Part shown: positions 33,281-41,476 of the stretch, piece after piece | Layout: each line of letters starts with the position of its first letter | Position numbering within the stretch: position 1 is the stretch's first letter | Source of the DNA: Candidatus Gastranaerophilales bacterium | Lineage (GTDB): Bacteria; Cyanobacteriota; Vampirovibrionia; Gastranaerophilales; Gastranaerophilaceae | Direction of reading: 5' to 3' | Assembly: GCA_944324365.1 (NCBI GenBank) | Contig: CALUWA010000012.1 | Coordinates: 1-46,645 of the forward strand | Length of the DNA stretch: 46,645 bases | Notes under the pieces: generated by a model | What the model was told of the DNA's origin: nothing | The model's database searches: none | What the model saw: only the letters and a program-made list of their open reading frames with translations | Translations under genes and position numbers: made by a program

Positions 33281-33484
33281 TTATCCCAATAAATCCAATG
33301 AACGTCCTAAAGTAGGACTGTTCTCAACGGAAGGATAATTCGGCGAATATGTTTTTCCGGTGAAAAAGTTTACACCCGCCAGCTGCTGTTGTTGATTATT
33401 CCTGTTATTTGATTTTTCATCCAAGCTTACAGGCTGCACTCTGTATATTTGTTGTGCCTGTATTGCTTTAACCGAATCCAACAT
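33281..33484 (-). CDS. Small Q/N-rich protein of unknown function
   Basis: The 67-residue product (MLDSVKAIQAQQIYRVQPVS...) has a central polar run of N and Q, then AGVNFFTGKTYSPNYPS. AGAGG lies six bases before the ATG. No signal peptide, membrane segment or known domain is seen. It forms a pair of small genes with 32960-33169, about 110 bp apart and on the same strand. Confidence 0.55.
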   Translation of the reverse strand: MLDSVKAIQAQQIYRVQPVSLDEKSNNRNNQQQQLAGVNFFTGKTYSPNYPSVENSPTLGRSLDLLG

Positions 33485-33679
33485 CTTGACCTCTTGATTT
33501 TGCTCTCTTCATCTATATTAAAAATTATTTTAATCTCTAATTTCAGATTTATAAAAAATCGTAACATTTGTAACATTTCGGGTAATAAAAAATATTTAAA
33601 ATTCTTCTTTCGGCTAATTTTTAATGCCAGGAAAAATTTTATAATATTAGAGGTCGGAATTAAGAAAGGTAGTGAAACG

Positions 33680-33910
33680 ATGGAACATGAAAAAGAAACC
33701 TTGAAAGAAAAAGCGGAACAGGCGGCTGAGAAAGTGAAAGAAAAAGCTGAAGATGTCAAAAAAGATGTTAAAGACGGAATGATAAAAGCAGAAGCAAAAG
33801 TTCATAACGTAAAAGAAGACATTAAAGAAAAAGCCGAAAAAATTCACGACAAGGCTCAGTTGAAAAAAGAAGAAATTAAAGACAAAATGCAGAAAAAGAA
33901 AACAGCTTAG
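33680..33910 (+). CDS. Small K/E-rich amphipathic helical protein (LEA/apolipoprotein-like)
   Basis: The 76-residue product is almost entirely K, E, A, D and V in heptad- or 11-residue-like spacing (EKAEQAAEKVKEKAEDVKKD...), predicting one long amphipathic helix similar to LEA-type or YtxH-type stress proteins. It has no signal peptide. AAAGG lies about 11 bases before the ATG, and TATAAT is found some 30 bases further upstream. A longer in-frame extension to 33449 exists but is of different composition and overlaps the promoter, so the ATG at 33680 is chosen. A role in membrane or protein protection is only a guess. Confidence 0.6.
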   Translation: MEHEKETLKEKAEQAAEKVKEKAEDVKKDVKDGMIKAEAKVHNVKEDIKEKAEKIHDKAQLKKEEIKDKMQKKKTA

Positions 33911-33937
33911 AAATTATTCTCATATGAGGAGAAAAAA

Positions 33938-33961
33938 GGGACGGACAAATTTGTCCGTCCC
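33938..33961 (-). terminator. Perfect 24-bp palindromic terminator
   Basis: GGGACGGACAAA pairs with TTTGTCCGTCCC with no unpaired base except the turn. On the minus strand it is followed by TTTTTT, which suits termination of the nuclease-family gene at 33994. It also lies 28 bp after the stop of the convergent gene at 33680. Confidence 0.85.
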
Positions 33962-33993
33962 GGTTTATTATTTTAAGATTTTTTAATTGCCTG

Positions 33994-34509
33994 TTATTGA
34001 TCGCTTTCGTGGTGATCGTTATCCTTCATTAATTTAGCAAAGTCAGAAGGCTTGATACTTTGAACAAACTTTTTAAACTCTTGTGCTTCTTCTTCGTCTT
34101 TTGCTGAATCTGTTGACACTGAGCCGTTGGAGATAACATTTGCAGTGACATAAATCGGCGCATCTACCCTTATTGCAAGCGCAATGGCATCTGATGGACG
34201 GGAATCTATTTCTATAACCTCGTCATTATCATTTTTCAGATAAAGAGTTGAATAATACGTATCTTTTTCTACGTCATTTATTTCTATTTTCTCAAGTTTG
34301 TACCCGGTCTTTTCTATAACATTAATAATTAAATCATGGGTCATCGGGCGTGCTACGGTTAAATTTTCAATTTTTCTTATAATAGCGCTTGCTTCTGCTG
34401 AGCCTATCCAAATCGGAAGCGCTTTTCTGTTTTCTTTATCGTGTAATACAACTATTGGGGAGCCTGTTCTTGTATCCAGTGCAATGCCCATAACTTTCAT
34501 CTCTATCAT
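33994..34509 (-). CDS. Bifunctional nuclease family protein (DUF151)
   Basis: The 171-residue protein contains the DUF151/BFN domain: VMGIALDTRTGSPIVVLHD, then ALPIWIGSAEASAI, the RPMTHDLI segment, and SRPSDAIALAIRVDAPIYV. BFN-domain proteins have been described with nuclease activity in plants, and are widely conserved in bacteria including Cyanobacteria, mostly without a known role. The C-terminal 40 residues are an acidic helical tail (AKDEEEAQEFKKFVQSIKPSDFAKLM). TATAAT and GAAAGG lie upstream of the ATG, so it has its own promoter apart from the translation operon. It ends in the 24-bp palindrome. Confidence 0.9.
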   Translation of the reverse strand: MIEMKVMGIALDTRTGSPIVVLHDKENRKALPIWIGSAEASAIIRKIENLTVARPMTHDLIINVIEKTGYKLEKIEINDVEKDTYYSTLYLKNDNDEVIEIDSRPSDAIALAIRVDAPIYVTANVISNGSVSTDSAKDEEEAQEFKKFVQSIKPSDFAKLMKDNDHHESDQ

Positions 34510-34553
34510 ATTGGTTTTTACCTTTCGTAATATTTATTATATCGTAAATAAAT

Positions 34554-34823
34554 TTAAGGGCAAAGATTTTCCCAATCCGGTTCTGTTTCAACTTCACCCG
34601 GTTCACGGATTGTTTCTCCGCTTTCAAGCATTACCATAAGTGACAGTTTTAATTGCTTCTTATAATTTTCTCTTGCTTTGTCGATTGTTTTGGCACAAAA
34701 ACAGAAACTCGGAATTTCTTCTATCATTATATAATGGTAGGGTTTACCTTCAAAGTCCAAATCCTCGCCTTCTATCAGTGTCCAATTCAGGTTGAGATAG
34801 TAATCTAAATCTTTCTGTGTCAT
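34554..34823 (-). CDS. HicB-like domain protein without a HicA partner
   Basis: The 89-residue product (DLDYYLNLNWTLIEGEDLD..., IMIEEIPSFCFCAKTIDKARENYKKQL) follows the pattern of the HicB antitoxin fold: short strands, then an E-A-type helix starting near TIDKA and ending SGETIREPGE. The helix-turn-helix or ribbon-helix-helix part of complete HicB antitoxins is missing, and no HicA toxin is encoded next to it. It starts two bases after the GerMN gene's stop (TAA-AT-ATG), so it is the last gene of the prfA operon. It may be a solitary regulator rather than an antitoxin. Confidence 0.6.
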   Translation of the reverse strand: MTQKDLDYYLNLNWTLIEGEDLDFEGKPYHYIMIEEIPSFCFCAKTIDKARENYKKQLKLSLMVMLESGETIREPGEVETEPDWENLCP

Positions 34824-34825
34824 AT

Positions 34826-35440
34826 TTATTCGCCGATAGAGTTCTCGCTTAAAGGTTGTGTTATCATTATGCCGTCACCGCCTATTACATCGGCTTGTTT
34901 GCCGTCAATATATAAATAAGCAGGTTTGTCAGTATTTCTGTTTATTGTTTTTATTAACTGATACAGTCTTTTGTATACGCTGTCCGTTCCGCCGCCGTAT
35001 ACAAAACCGGATGATAAATCTATTATAACTCTGTCTTCCTTATCATAAATATGAAGGATGGTTGTGCTAGTCGGAACTTCCGAATATATGCCTCCGACTT
35101 TTTCTGTCTGAACAGGTCCCATGATAAGTGATGTTAATGCAAATCTGAGCTTTGAGCCGTCTACATTCTGGTCATACTCGCGTTTTACAATTTTATATAC
35201 TTCTTCACCGTTTTCGTTTTTACCGATGAATACAACCGGAATATATTCTTTTGGAGTTTCAGGTTCGGCCGGAGTCTCCGGTTCCGGATTTTGTGCAGGA
35301 ACTTCCGTTGCAACACCAGGAGTTTCGCCGGGTTCTTCTACTGCCGGCATTAACACTTTTAGACCGATAGCGATTGATACTGCTATAATTATCAGACCGG
35401 TTATTACTAACAATGCTGTTTGATTTTTTTCTTTGCGCAT
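34826..35440 (-). CDS. GerMN-domain protein, membrane-anchored
   Basis: The 204-residue protein has an N-terminal membrane segment (ALLVITGLIIIAVSIAIGLKVL), a P/E/T-rich linker (about residues 33-63), and a GerMN domain with the marks LRFALTSLIMGP, SEVPTSTTILHI, VIIDLSSGFVYGGGTDSVYKRLYQL and the final QPLSEN. GerMN domains are found in spore-germination GerM and in envelope lipoproteins such as LpqB; here sporulation is not implied. It is expected in the periplasm. AGAGG lies about nine bases before the ATG, and it follows the DUF2993-like gene by 14 bp. Confidence 0.85.
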   Translation of the reverse strand: MRKEKNQTALLVITGLIIIAVSIAIGLKVLMPAVEEPGETPGVATEVPAQNPEPETPAEPETPKEYIPVVFIGKNENGEEVYKIVKREYDQNVDGSKLRFALTSLIMGPVQTEKVGGIYSEVPTSTTILHIYDKEDRVIIDLSSGFVYGGGTDSVYKRLYQLIKTINRNTDKPAYLYIDGKQADVIGGDGIMITQPLSENSIGE

Positions 35441-35454
35441 ACCTGAAAACCTCT

Positions 35455-36312
35455 TTACTGTTCGGTTACTACATCTTTATCTATTGTTATAAGACCTCGT
35501 ACATTAATTTTGTCGTCTTTTATTACAACATCTTTGACGTGCATATTTGCTTCTTTATTTTTCATCAGTTCAAGAGAAAAATCAAGTGGGTTTAAGTAGT
35601 TTATCAGGTTTGATAACTTATCCACATCAATTTTGAAATATTCTGTATTTAATTCGGCTTTGTCTATTACTATTTCTCCGTTGTGAGCCTTAAGACTGGT
35701 TTCTACTTCCAGCTCTTTTTTGATGTTTAATAAAGGAACCGCTACTTTTATTATATATACAAGTTTATTATCTTCTATTTTTATGGAAGATGATGAAATA
35801 TTAAACATTTTAGATGCGTTGCCGATATTATTAACTCTGCGTATCATTTCTTTATACGCTGAATTTTCCATTGTGTCGTTTAAGTCATCTTCGCTGAATT
35901 GTATAGCGAATGCCATTCCGAAAGCTTCTTTAAATGTTGCAGTATTTTCTTTGTTATTTATTTCTATATAGTTATAATCACACAATGTTTTAAATTTGAC
36001 GGAAGATGCGTATACACCGTTGGTAATTGTGTCGGTACCGGTAATCTCAAGAGATTTAAAAATACCGTCTTTTAATGCGGATACGTTATATGATTGCAGA
36101 TTGACTTTATATTTCCCTTGTGACTCTTTTAGTATTTGTTTTTTTATAAGCATGTTTGCAATTCGTTCAGCTAAAAAATTTGTTCCGGTAAAGTTACTGA
36201 TTGAGTAGCTGAATGCATATGGATTGCCGGGACACTCAAAATTGCATTGCGATGCAAATGTACTTCCTGCTGAAATAAGTATTGCTCCGATTAAAACTAA
36301 TATCTTTTTCAT
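35455..36312 (-). CDS. Secreted DUF2993/LmeA-like protein
   Basis: The 285-residue product has a signal peptide (MKKILVLIGAILISAGSTFA) and a mainly beta structure with paired strands such as ITNGVYASSVKFKTLCDYNYI and VKDVVIKDDKINVRGLITID, like DUF2993/LmeA proteins that bind lipids in the envelope. The similarity is in pattern rather than clear identity, so the family call is moderate. Two cysteines near the N-terminus (QCNFECPG) may form a disulfide. It overlaps truB by 4 bp (ATGA), so it is translated from the prfA-infB operon. Confidence 0.55.
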   Translation of the reverse strand: MKKILVLIGAILISAGSTFASQCNFECPGNPYAFSYSISNFTGTNFLAERIANMLIKKQILKESQGKYKVNLQSYNVSALKDGIFKSLEITGTDTITNGVYASSVKFKTLCDYNYIEINNKENTATFKEAFGMAFAIQFSEDDLNDTMENSAYKEMIRRVNNIGNASKMFNISSSSIKIEDNKLVYIIKVAVPLLNIKKELEVETSLKAHNGEIVIDKAELNTEYFKIDVDKLSNLINYLNPLDFSLELMKNKEANMHVKDVVIKDDKINVRGLITIDKDVVTEQ

Positions 36313-37160
36313 ATAAATACCTTTTTTACTTTTACCTTTTCACCATCAAAAATGCCTATTGCATCAATAGCATTATTATAAAACAAAATTAAAAAATCAC
36401 CACTTTTTATTTTATTGTTTGTTATATTTATAGGATTACCGTGCGAAATTTGTACGTGCTGGCTGTCGTTAACCTGTATAATTGGAAGTGATAGCGCATT
36501 TATTGGATTTTGCAGATGCTCCTGAATTTTTTCAGTATTAAGCTGGATACTTTCTTCAACTCTGAATTTTCCGGCCTGTGTGCGTATAAGCTTTATCAAA
36601 TGGCCGAAACATCCGAGATTTTCTCCTAAATCATTCGCTATAGAGCGGATATATGTCCCTTTTGAGCATTTTATTAAAATATCAGCCTGCTGAGATGTTT
36701 CATTAAAATCTTTAAGTTCAATTTTAAAAATATTTACCTTACGCGGTTCAATATTGATTTCTTTCCCTTCTCTTGCATATTCGTAAAGCTTTTTTCCGTT
36801 AACTTTAATTGCGGAATAAATCGGCGGGATTTGAGTGATTTCACCCTCAAAGTTTTTCAATGCATTTTGAATTTCTTCTCGGGTAACTTTTTTACTGCCG
36901 GTTTTTGTAATCTTCCCTTCAATATCATAAGTATCTGTAGCACAGCCAAACTGAATTGTTGCCAGATATTCTTTATCATCATCAAAATATTCAATAAGGC
37001 GTGTGGCTTTGCCTATACAAACCGGTAATACCCCTTCGGCAAAAGGATCCAGCGTTCCTGTATGTCCGACTTGCTTTATATTGAGTTTTTTCCTTAAAAC
37101 AGCAACAACATCATGAGATGTCATTCCTTTCGGTTTGTATATGTTTAGAACCCCAAACAT
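36309..37160 (-). CDS. truB: tRNA pseudouridine(55) synthase
   Basis: TruB converts U55 of tRNA to pseudouridine. Family marks are the N-terminal LNIYKPKGMTSHDVVAVLRK, the catalytic aspartate in GHTGTLDPFAEGVLP, ATRLIEYF, YSAIKVNGKKLYEYAREG, CSKGTYIRSIANDLG and the C-terminal PUA-like part. The length of 283 residues is normal. GGAG lies within the last rbfA codons about 13 bases before the ATG. The order infB-rbfA-truB is the classic one. Confidence 0.97.
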   Translation of the reverse strand: MFGVLNIYKPKGMTSHDVVAVLRKKLNIKQVGHTGTLDPFAEGVLPVCIGKATRLIEYFDDDKEYLATIQFGCATDTYDIEGKITKTGSKKVTREEIQNALKNFEGEITQIPPIYSAIKVNGKKLYEYAREGKEINIEPRKVNIFKIELKDFNETSQQADILIKCSKGTYIRSIANDLGENLGCFGHLIKLIRTQAGKFRVEESIQLNTEKIQEHLQNPINALSLPIIQVNDSQHVQISHGNPINITNNKIKSGDFLILFYNNAIDAIGIFDGEKVKVKKVFI

Positions 37161-37166
37161 AAAGGC

Positions 37167-37511
37167 TTAGATTTCTCCTCTTGAAATTTTGTTGATAATT
37201 TCATTTACCTTAGAGCCTTTTTCAAGTGAATCAGTGTAAATAAATTTAAGCTCAGGTGTAAGACGCAGACGAATGCGTTTGCCGACTTCATATCTGATTT
37301 TAGGGGTGCTTTTTTCGATTGTTTCTTTTGTATGGTTGATTTGTTCTTCTGAGCCAAGAACACTGTATATTATTTTGGCAAAAGAGTTATCATGTGAAAC
37401 TTCTACGTCAACAATTGATACCACGCCGGCCAGTCCTCTGATTTCTTTTCGTAATATTTCAGAGATATCGCGCATTAATTCTTTTCGAACTCTTTCATTT
37501 CGTAGTGTCAT
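37167..37511 (-). CDS. rbfA: 30S ribosome-binding factor A
   Basis: RbfA binds the 30S subunit and helps mature 16S rRNA, notably in the cold. The 114-residue product has the KH-type fold marks: RVRKELMRDISEILRKEI, the VSIVDVEVSHDNSFAKIIYSV strand pair, and IRLRLTPELKFIYTDS at the end. AAGGA lies upstream of the ATG. It sits 11 bp after infB and 6 bp before truB. Confidence 0.96.
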   Translation of the reverse strand: MTLRNERVRKELMRDISEILRKEIRGLAGVVSIVDVEVSHDNSFAKIIYSVLGSEEQINHTKETIEKSTPKIRYEVGKRIRLRLTPELKFIYTDSLEKGSKVNEIINKISRGEI

Positions 37512-37522
37512 ATATATTTTCC

Positions 37523-39991
37523 TTATAAACTCTGTCTTTCAACTTCTTCAGTCGTTGAAACTTCAATTATATCGCCGATTTCGATATCATTCCATTTTGC
37601 GAAAGAAATACCGCATTCAAAGCCTTGTGCAACTTCTTTAACATCATCCTTGAAACGTTTAAGCTGGTCAATTGCCCCTGTGAATATTTTTTCGCCGTTT
37701 CTGAAAATATTTGCGGTTTTAGAACGGACAATTTTGCCCTCGGTAACGTAGCAGCCGGCAATTCTTGTGGTTTTACCGATAGTAAAGACTTGCCGAACTT
37801 CAGCTTTCCCGAGTTCAACTTCCTTAATTTCCGGTTCGAGAAGTGACAACATTGTTTTTTCAATGTCTTCAAGAATTTGGTATATGATATCATATTTCTT
37901 GATAGTTACGCCTTCGCGTTCGGCTGCAGCCAGCGCATTTGAATCTTCTTTTACTGTAAAGCCGAGAATTAATGCGCCTGACGCTGATGCAAGCATTACA
38001 TCCGCTTCTGAAATGTCACCGACTCCGACGTGAATAATTTTTGTTTTGATTTCTTTTGAATCAAGCTGCGCAATCGCTTGGGATACGGCTTCCGCGGAAC
38101 CATGAGTATTTGCTTTGATAATTAGGTTCAACTGCGGAATATCGTCATCTCCTGCGGCAGCTTCTCTTCTGATATGAGCAGGAAGCATTGCCTCAAGACG
38201 TTTGTCGCGTTCTTTTTCTTTACGTTTTTCGACAATAGCTTTCATCTCTTTTTCGTTTTTAACAACTTCAAATTTGTCGCCTGCCTGCGGAACTTCTGTT
38301 AAACCTAAAATCTCTACAGGCGTTGAAGGTTCAGCCTTTTGTATCCTTTCGCCGCTGTCAGAAAGCAATGCTCTTACACGGCCGCAAGCTGTTCCGACAA
38401 CTACGCAATTCCCGACTCTTAACGTTCCGTTTTGTACAAGCAGGGTTGCAACAGGGCCTTTCCCTTTATCAAGGTTTGCTTCAATTACAACGCCTGATGC
38501 TTCTGCTTTAGGATTAGCTTTCAAATCCTGAACATCCGCTACCAGCAAAATGTATTCCAAAAGTTCGTCTATACCGGTTCCTTGGAGTGCTGAAACTTTC
38601 ACTGTAATAGTATCTCCGCCCCATTCTTCCGGTACCAGTCCGTGTTCTGTCAACTGTTGTAAGATTCTGTCAGGATTTGCACCCGGTTTATCAATCTTGT
38701 TTACGGCAACAATAATCGGCACATCTGCTGCTTTTGCGTGGTTAATGGCTTCAATTGTCTGCGGCATTATTCCGTCATCTGCTGCTACAACAAGAATTGC
38801 AATATCTGTTGCTTTGGCACCTCTGGCCCTCATTTCAGTGAATGCTTCGTGGCCCGGGGTATCTACAAATACAATTTTCTTTTCTTTGTTGTTATCCAAA
38901 TATACTGTATATGCACCAATTGACTGGGTTATACCGCCGACTTCTGTGGCTACAATTTTGTGCTTTGAAGCTCTGATGCTGTCAAGCAGGGTTGTTTTAC
39001 CGTGGTCTACGTGACCCATAATACTTACAACCGGAGCACGCTTTTTGAGGAGCTTTTTATCGACTTCTGTCAGAGCTTTCTTCTCCTCTTCTTTTTCCAT
39101 TTCTTCTTCTATATAGGCGTCTAAATCTTCTTCAAGAACTTCCAAATCGTATTCGGCGCAAATCTTTTTAATTACGTCCACATCTATAAGCTGGTTTACG
39201 GTAGCCATAATTCCGTTCATCATTAAAAATTTAACGATTTCTGCCGGAGTGTGCTGAATTTTTTCGGATAATTCGCTTATTGTCATTGCGTGGGTAACAA
39301 CAATTGATGTTACTTTTTCTACTTCTTCATCTTTATGTGTACGTTTTTTGTGTTTTTGAGCAGCGGCTTTTTCAAGCGAAATTCTTTCCTGCTCTTCTTT
39401 TTTGTTGAAATCTTTGTCTTTCTTTTTACTGTTGTCGGAACGTTTTTTTGATGTTCCTTTGTTTTCATATATTTCCTGCGAAATTATATGGCGTTGAATA
39501 GGTTTTTTGGAAGTTTCATGTTTTTCCGTATTTTTTGTTTTTTCATTAGACGGTTTCTGTGTTTTGTCTGCTGATTTAGAAGGTTTATTTTGTGTAGTTT
39601 CCGTTTTTTGTTTTACGATATTCGGAGTCGGAATGGTTTTCGGCACTCTTCTTACAATTTCTAATCTGCTTTTAGGCTTAACTATTTCGACTCTTGGTCT
39701 TTCCGGTTCAACTTTTTTTACAATCTCTTCAGGTTTTTTTTCTTCCTGCTTCGGTTCAACCTTTTCAACTTCTTTTGATTTTTTTACTATAAAAGCTTTT
39801 GGCTTTTGGGGTTTGACTTCTTTTTCCCCGTTTGCAATAAATTCTTTTATTCTTCTTACCTGATCAGGAGTAAGAGTGCTGGAATGAGTTTTCCCAACAA
39901 TAGAAATTTTTGATAATTTTTCTATCAATTCTTTGTTCGTCAAATTCAATTCTTTTGCTAATTCATTTATTCTTATTGTCTCATAACTCAT
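37523..39991 (-). CDS. infB: Translation initiation factor IF-2
   Basis: The 822-residue GTPase brings fMet-tRNA to the 30S subunit. It has an N-terminal IF2_N domain (IRINELAKELNLTNKELIEKL), a long charged K/E/P-rich linker (about residues 60-220), a second IF2_N-like domain, and the G domain with GHVDHGKTTLLD, DTPGHEAFTEM and NKID. Domains II-IV follow. The start lies inside the last codons of ylxR (11 bp overlap), so translation is coupled. Neighbours fit the conserved ylxR-infB-rbfA-truB order. Confidence 0.98.
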   Translation of the reverse strand: MSYETIRINELAKELNLTNKELIEKLSKISIVGKTHSSTLTPDQVRRIKEFIANGEKEVKPQKPKAFIVKKSKEVEKVEPKQEEKKPEEIVKKVEPERPRVEIVKPKSRLEIVRRVPKTIPTPNIVKQKTETTQNKPSKSADKTQKPSNEKTKNTEKHETSKKPIQRHIISQEIYENKGTSKKRSDNSKKKDKDFNKKEEQERISLEKAAAQKHKKRTHKDEEVEKVTSIVVTHAMTISELSEKIQHTPAEIVKFLMMNGIMATVNQLIDVDVIKKICAEYDLEVLEEDLDAYIEEEMEKEEEKKALTEVDKKLLKKRAPVVSIMGHVDHGKTTLLDSIRASKHKIVATEVGGITQSIGAYTVYLDNNKEKKIVFVDTPGHEAFTEMRARGAKATDIAILVVAADDGIMPQTIEAINHAKAADVPIIVAVNKIDKPGANPDRILQQLTEHGLVPEEWGGDTITVKVSALQGTGIDELLEYILLVADVQDLKANPKAEASGVVIEANLDKGKGPVATLLVQNGTLRVGNCVVVGTACGRVRALLSDSGERIQKAEPSTPVEILGLTEVPQAGDKFEVVKNEKEMKAIVEKRKEKERDKRLEAMLPAHIRREAAAGDDDIPQLNLIIKANTHGSAEAVSQAIAQLDSKEIKTKIIHVGVGDISEADVMLASASGALILGFTVKEDSNALAAAEREGVTIKKYDIIYQILEDIEKTMLSLLEPEIKEVELGKAEVRQVFTIGKTTRIAGCYVTEGKIVRSKTANIFRNGEKIFTGAIDQLKRFKDDVKEVAQGFECGISFAKWNDIEIGDIIEVSTTEEVERQSL

Positions 39992-40226
39992 TTATAATTT
40001 TCCCTTTCAGCTCCTCAGGTACGGGAGTTTTTAAAACTTTTTGTAAATACTTCTTTTTGAAAGCATTTTCAACACACGATTTATTATAGCAAAGATATGC
40101 CGATCTGCCAAATGTACTCGAATCCCCGTTCACAACAAGGGTATTGGCCTTATAATCTTTTGTGACTTTTATCATTTCGTCCCGATTTTTGATTTTACCG
40201 CAGCCAATACATTTTCTTTCAGGCAT
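39981..40226 (-). CDS. ylxR: YlxR family protein (DUF448)
   Basis: The 81-residue product has the YlxR marks RKCIGCGKIKNRDEMIKV, FGRSAYLCYNKSCVENA and a basic C-terminus. YlxR is a small RNA- or nucleoid-binding protein normally encoded between nusA and infB. Here nusA is absent and prfA stands in that position. AAGGA lies about seven bases before the ATG. Confidence 0.95.
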   Translation of the reverse strand: MPERKCIGCGKIKNRDEMIKVTKDYKANTLVVNGDSSTFGRSAYLCYNKSCVENAFKKKYLQKVLKTPVPEELKGKIINEL

Positions 40227-40244
40227 ATAATGTTCCTTTTAACT

Positions 40245-41327
40245 TTATTCGACCTCGGCGAGTTTTTCAAGTTTGAGCTTTTGGTCGTATTCCATAAGTA
40301 AATGGATTAATTCATCCAAATCACCATCTATGACTGTCCATACGTTAAGGTTATGGTTAAGTCTGTGGTCGGTAAGTCTGCCTTGCGGAAAGTTATATGT
40401 TCTGATACGCTCGCTGCGGTCGCCGGAGCCAACTTGAGAGCGGCGAAGGTCTGTTATTTCCTTCATCTGCTTTTGGACTTCCATATCATATAATTTTGCT
40501 TTTAAAATTTGCAGGGCACGTTCTTTATTTTGCAGCTGTGAACGTTCTTCCGTACAGAAAATCATAATCCCTGTAGGTTTGTGGAATACTCTTGCAGCGG
40601 TTTCAACCTTGTTTACGTTTTGTCCGCCGGCACCGCCTGAACGTGCTGTCGTAATTTCAACATCATTCATATTCAGGTTCACTTCTACATCATCAACTTC
40701 CGGCATAACTGCAACAGTTGCGGTTGAGGTGTGAACTCTGCCTTGTGATTCTGTTGCCGGAACTCTTTGTACGCGGTGTACGCCTGATTCGTATTTGAGC
40801 TGCGAATATACGGCATCACCTTTGATAGAGATAATAACTTCCGAAACTCCGCCGGCTTCACAATCTGTTTTGCTCAGAATTTGTGTTTGCCAGCCCTTTT
40901 TATCTGCATAGCGGAGATACATTCTCATTAAATCTCCCGCAAAAATATTTGCTTCGTCGCCGCCTGCGCTGCCGCGAATTTCAAGCATAATATCCTTATC
41001 GTCCATAGGGTCGCGCGGAAGCAGTAATACTTTCATTTTTTCTTCGTATTCAAGAATTTTTGCTTCATTTGCTTCCATATCAGCCTTGAGAAATGCTCTC
41101 ATTTCTTCATCGTTTTCGGAATGAAGCATTTCTTTTGCATCAGCTATGGCATCTGTTGCTTTTTTCCATTCATAATAAAGATGAACGGTTTCTTCCATTG
41201 ATTTTCTTTGTTTGGATAAATCTCTGAAACGGTTGTAATCCTGGATTACAGCGGGGTCTGAAAGAGTTTCTCCCAGTTCATTGTATTTTTTCTCTATTTG
41301 TAAAATTTTATCTAGCATATCTTTCAT
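40245..41327 (-). CDS. prfA: Peptide chain release factor 1
   Basis: RF1 reads UAA and UAG stop codons. The 360-residue protein has the GGQ loop in [19 protein letters not shown], the PAT codon-recognition motif in [15 protein letters not shown] (RF2 has SPF), and the N-terminal helical domain. An extended -10 (TGGTATACT) with TTGAAA at a 16-base spacing ends six bases before the ATG, predicting a leaderless mRNA. A second in-frame ATG three codons later lacks that geometry. It heads the operon prfA-ylxR-infB-rbfA-truB-DUF2993-GerMN-HicB. Confidence 0.97.
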   Translation of the reverse strand: MKDMLDKILQIEKKYNELGETLSDPAVIQDYNRFRDLSKQRKSMEETVHLYYEWKKATDAIADAKEMLHSENDEEMRAFLKADMEANEAKILEYEEKMKVLLLPRDPMDDKDIMLEIRGSAGGDEANIFAGDLMRMYLRYADKKGWQTQILSKTDCEAGGVSEVIISIKGDAVYSQLKYESGVHRVQRVPATESQGRVHTSTATVAVMPEVDDVEVNLNMNDVEITTARSGGAGGQNVNKVETAARVFHKPTGIMIFCTEERSQLQNKERALQILKAKLYDMEVQKQMKEITDLRRSQVGSGDRSERIRTYNFPQGRLTDHRLNHNLNVWTVIDGDLDELIHLLMEYDQKLKLEKLAEVE

Positions 41328-41333
41328 ACTTTG

Positions 41334-41361
41334 AGTATACCAGGAACATGTTAATTTTCAA
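41334..41361 (-). promoter_or_regulatory. Promoter of the prfA-infB operon
   Basis: TTGAAA (41356-41361), 16 bases, then TATACT (41334-41339) with the TGG extension, and six bases to the prfA ATG at 41327. Confidence 0.7.
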
Positions 41362-41476
41362 TTGAATGTTAAATTTCGGTTTACATAATATATATTGTTA
41401 CTCTGTTTGCCAAATTTATTAAAACATGATTTAATAAAGCTTGTAATAATAGTTTTGTGGAAGAGGTTTTATAAAG

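Noticed and set aside
41340-41476. Manganese (yybP-ykoY) riboswitch before the TerC-family gene
   Set aside because: The leader is short and AT-rich and lacks the conserved internal loops of that riboswitch.
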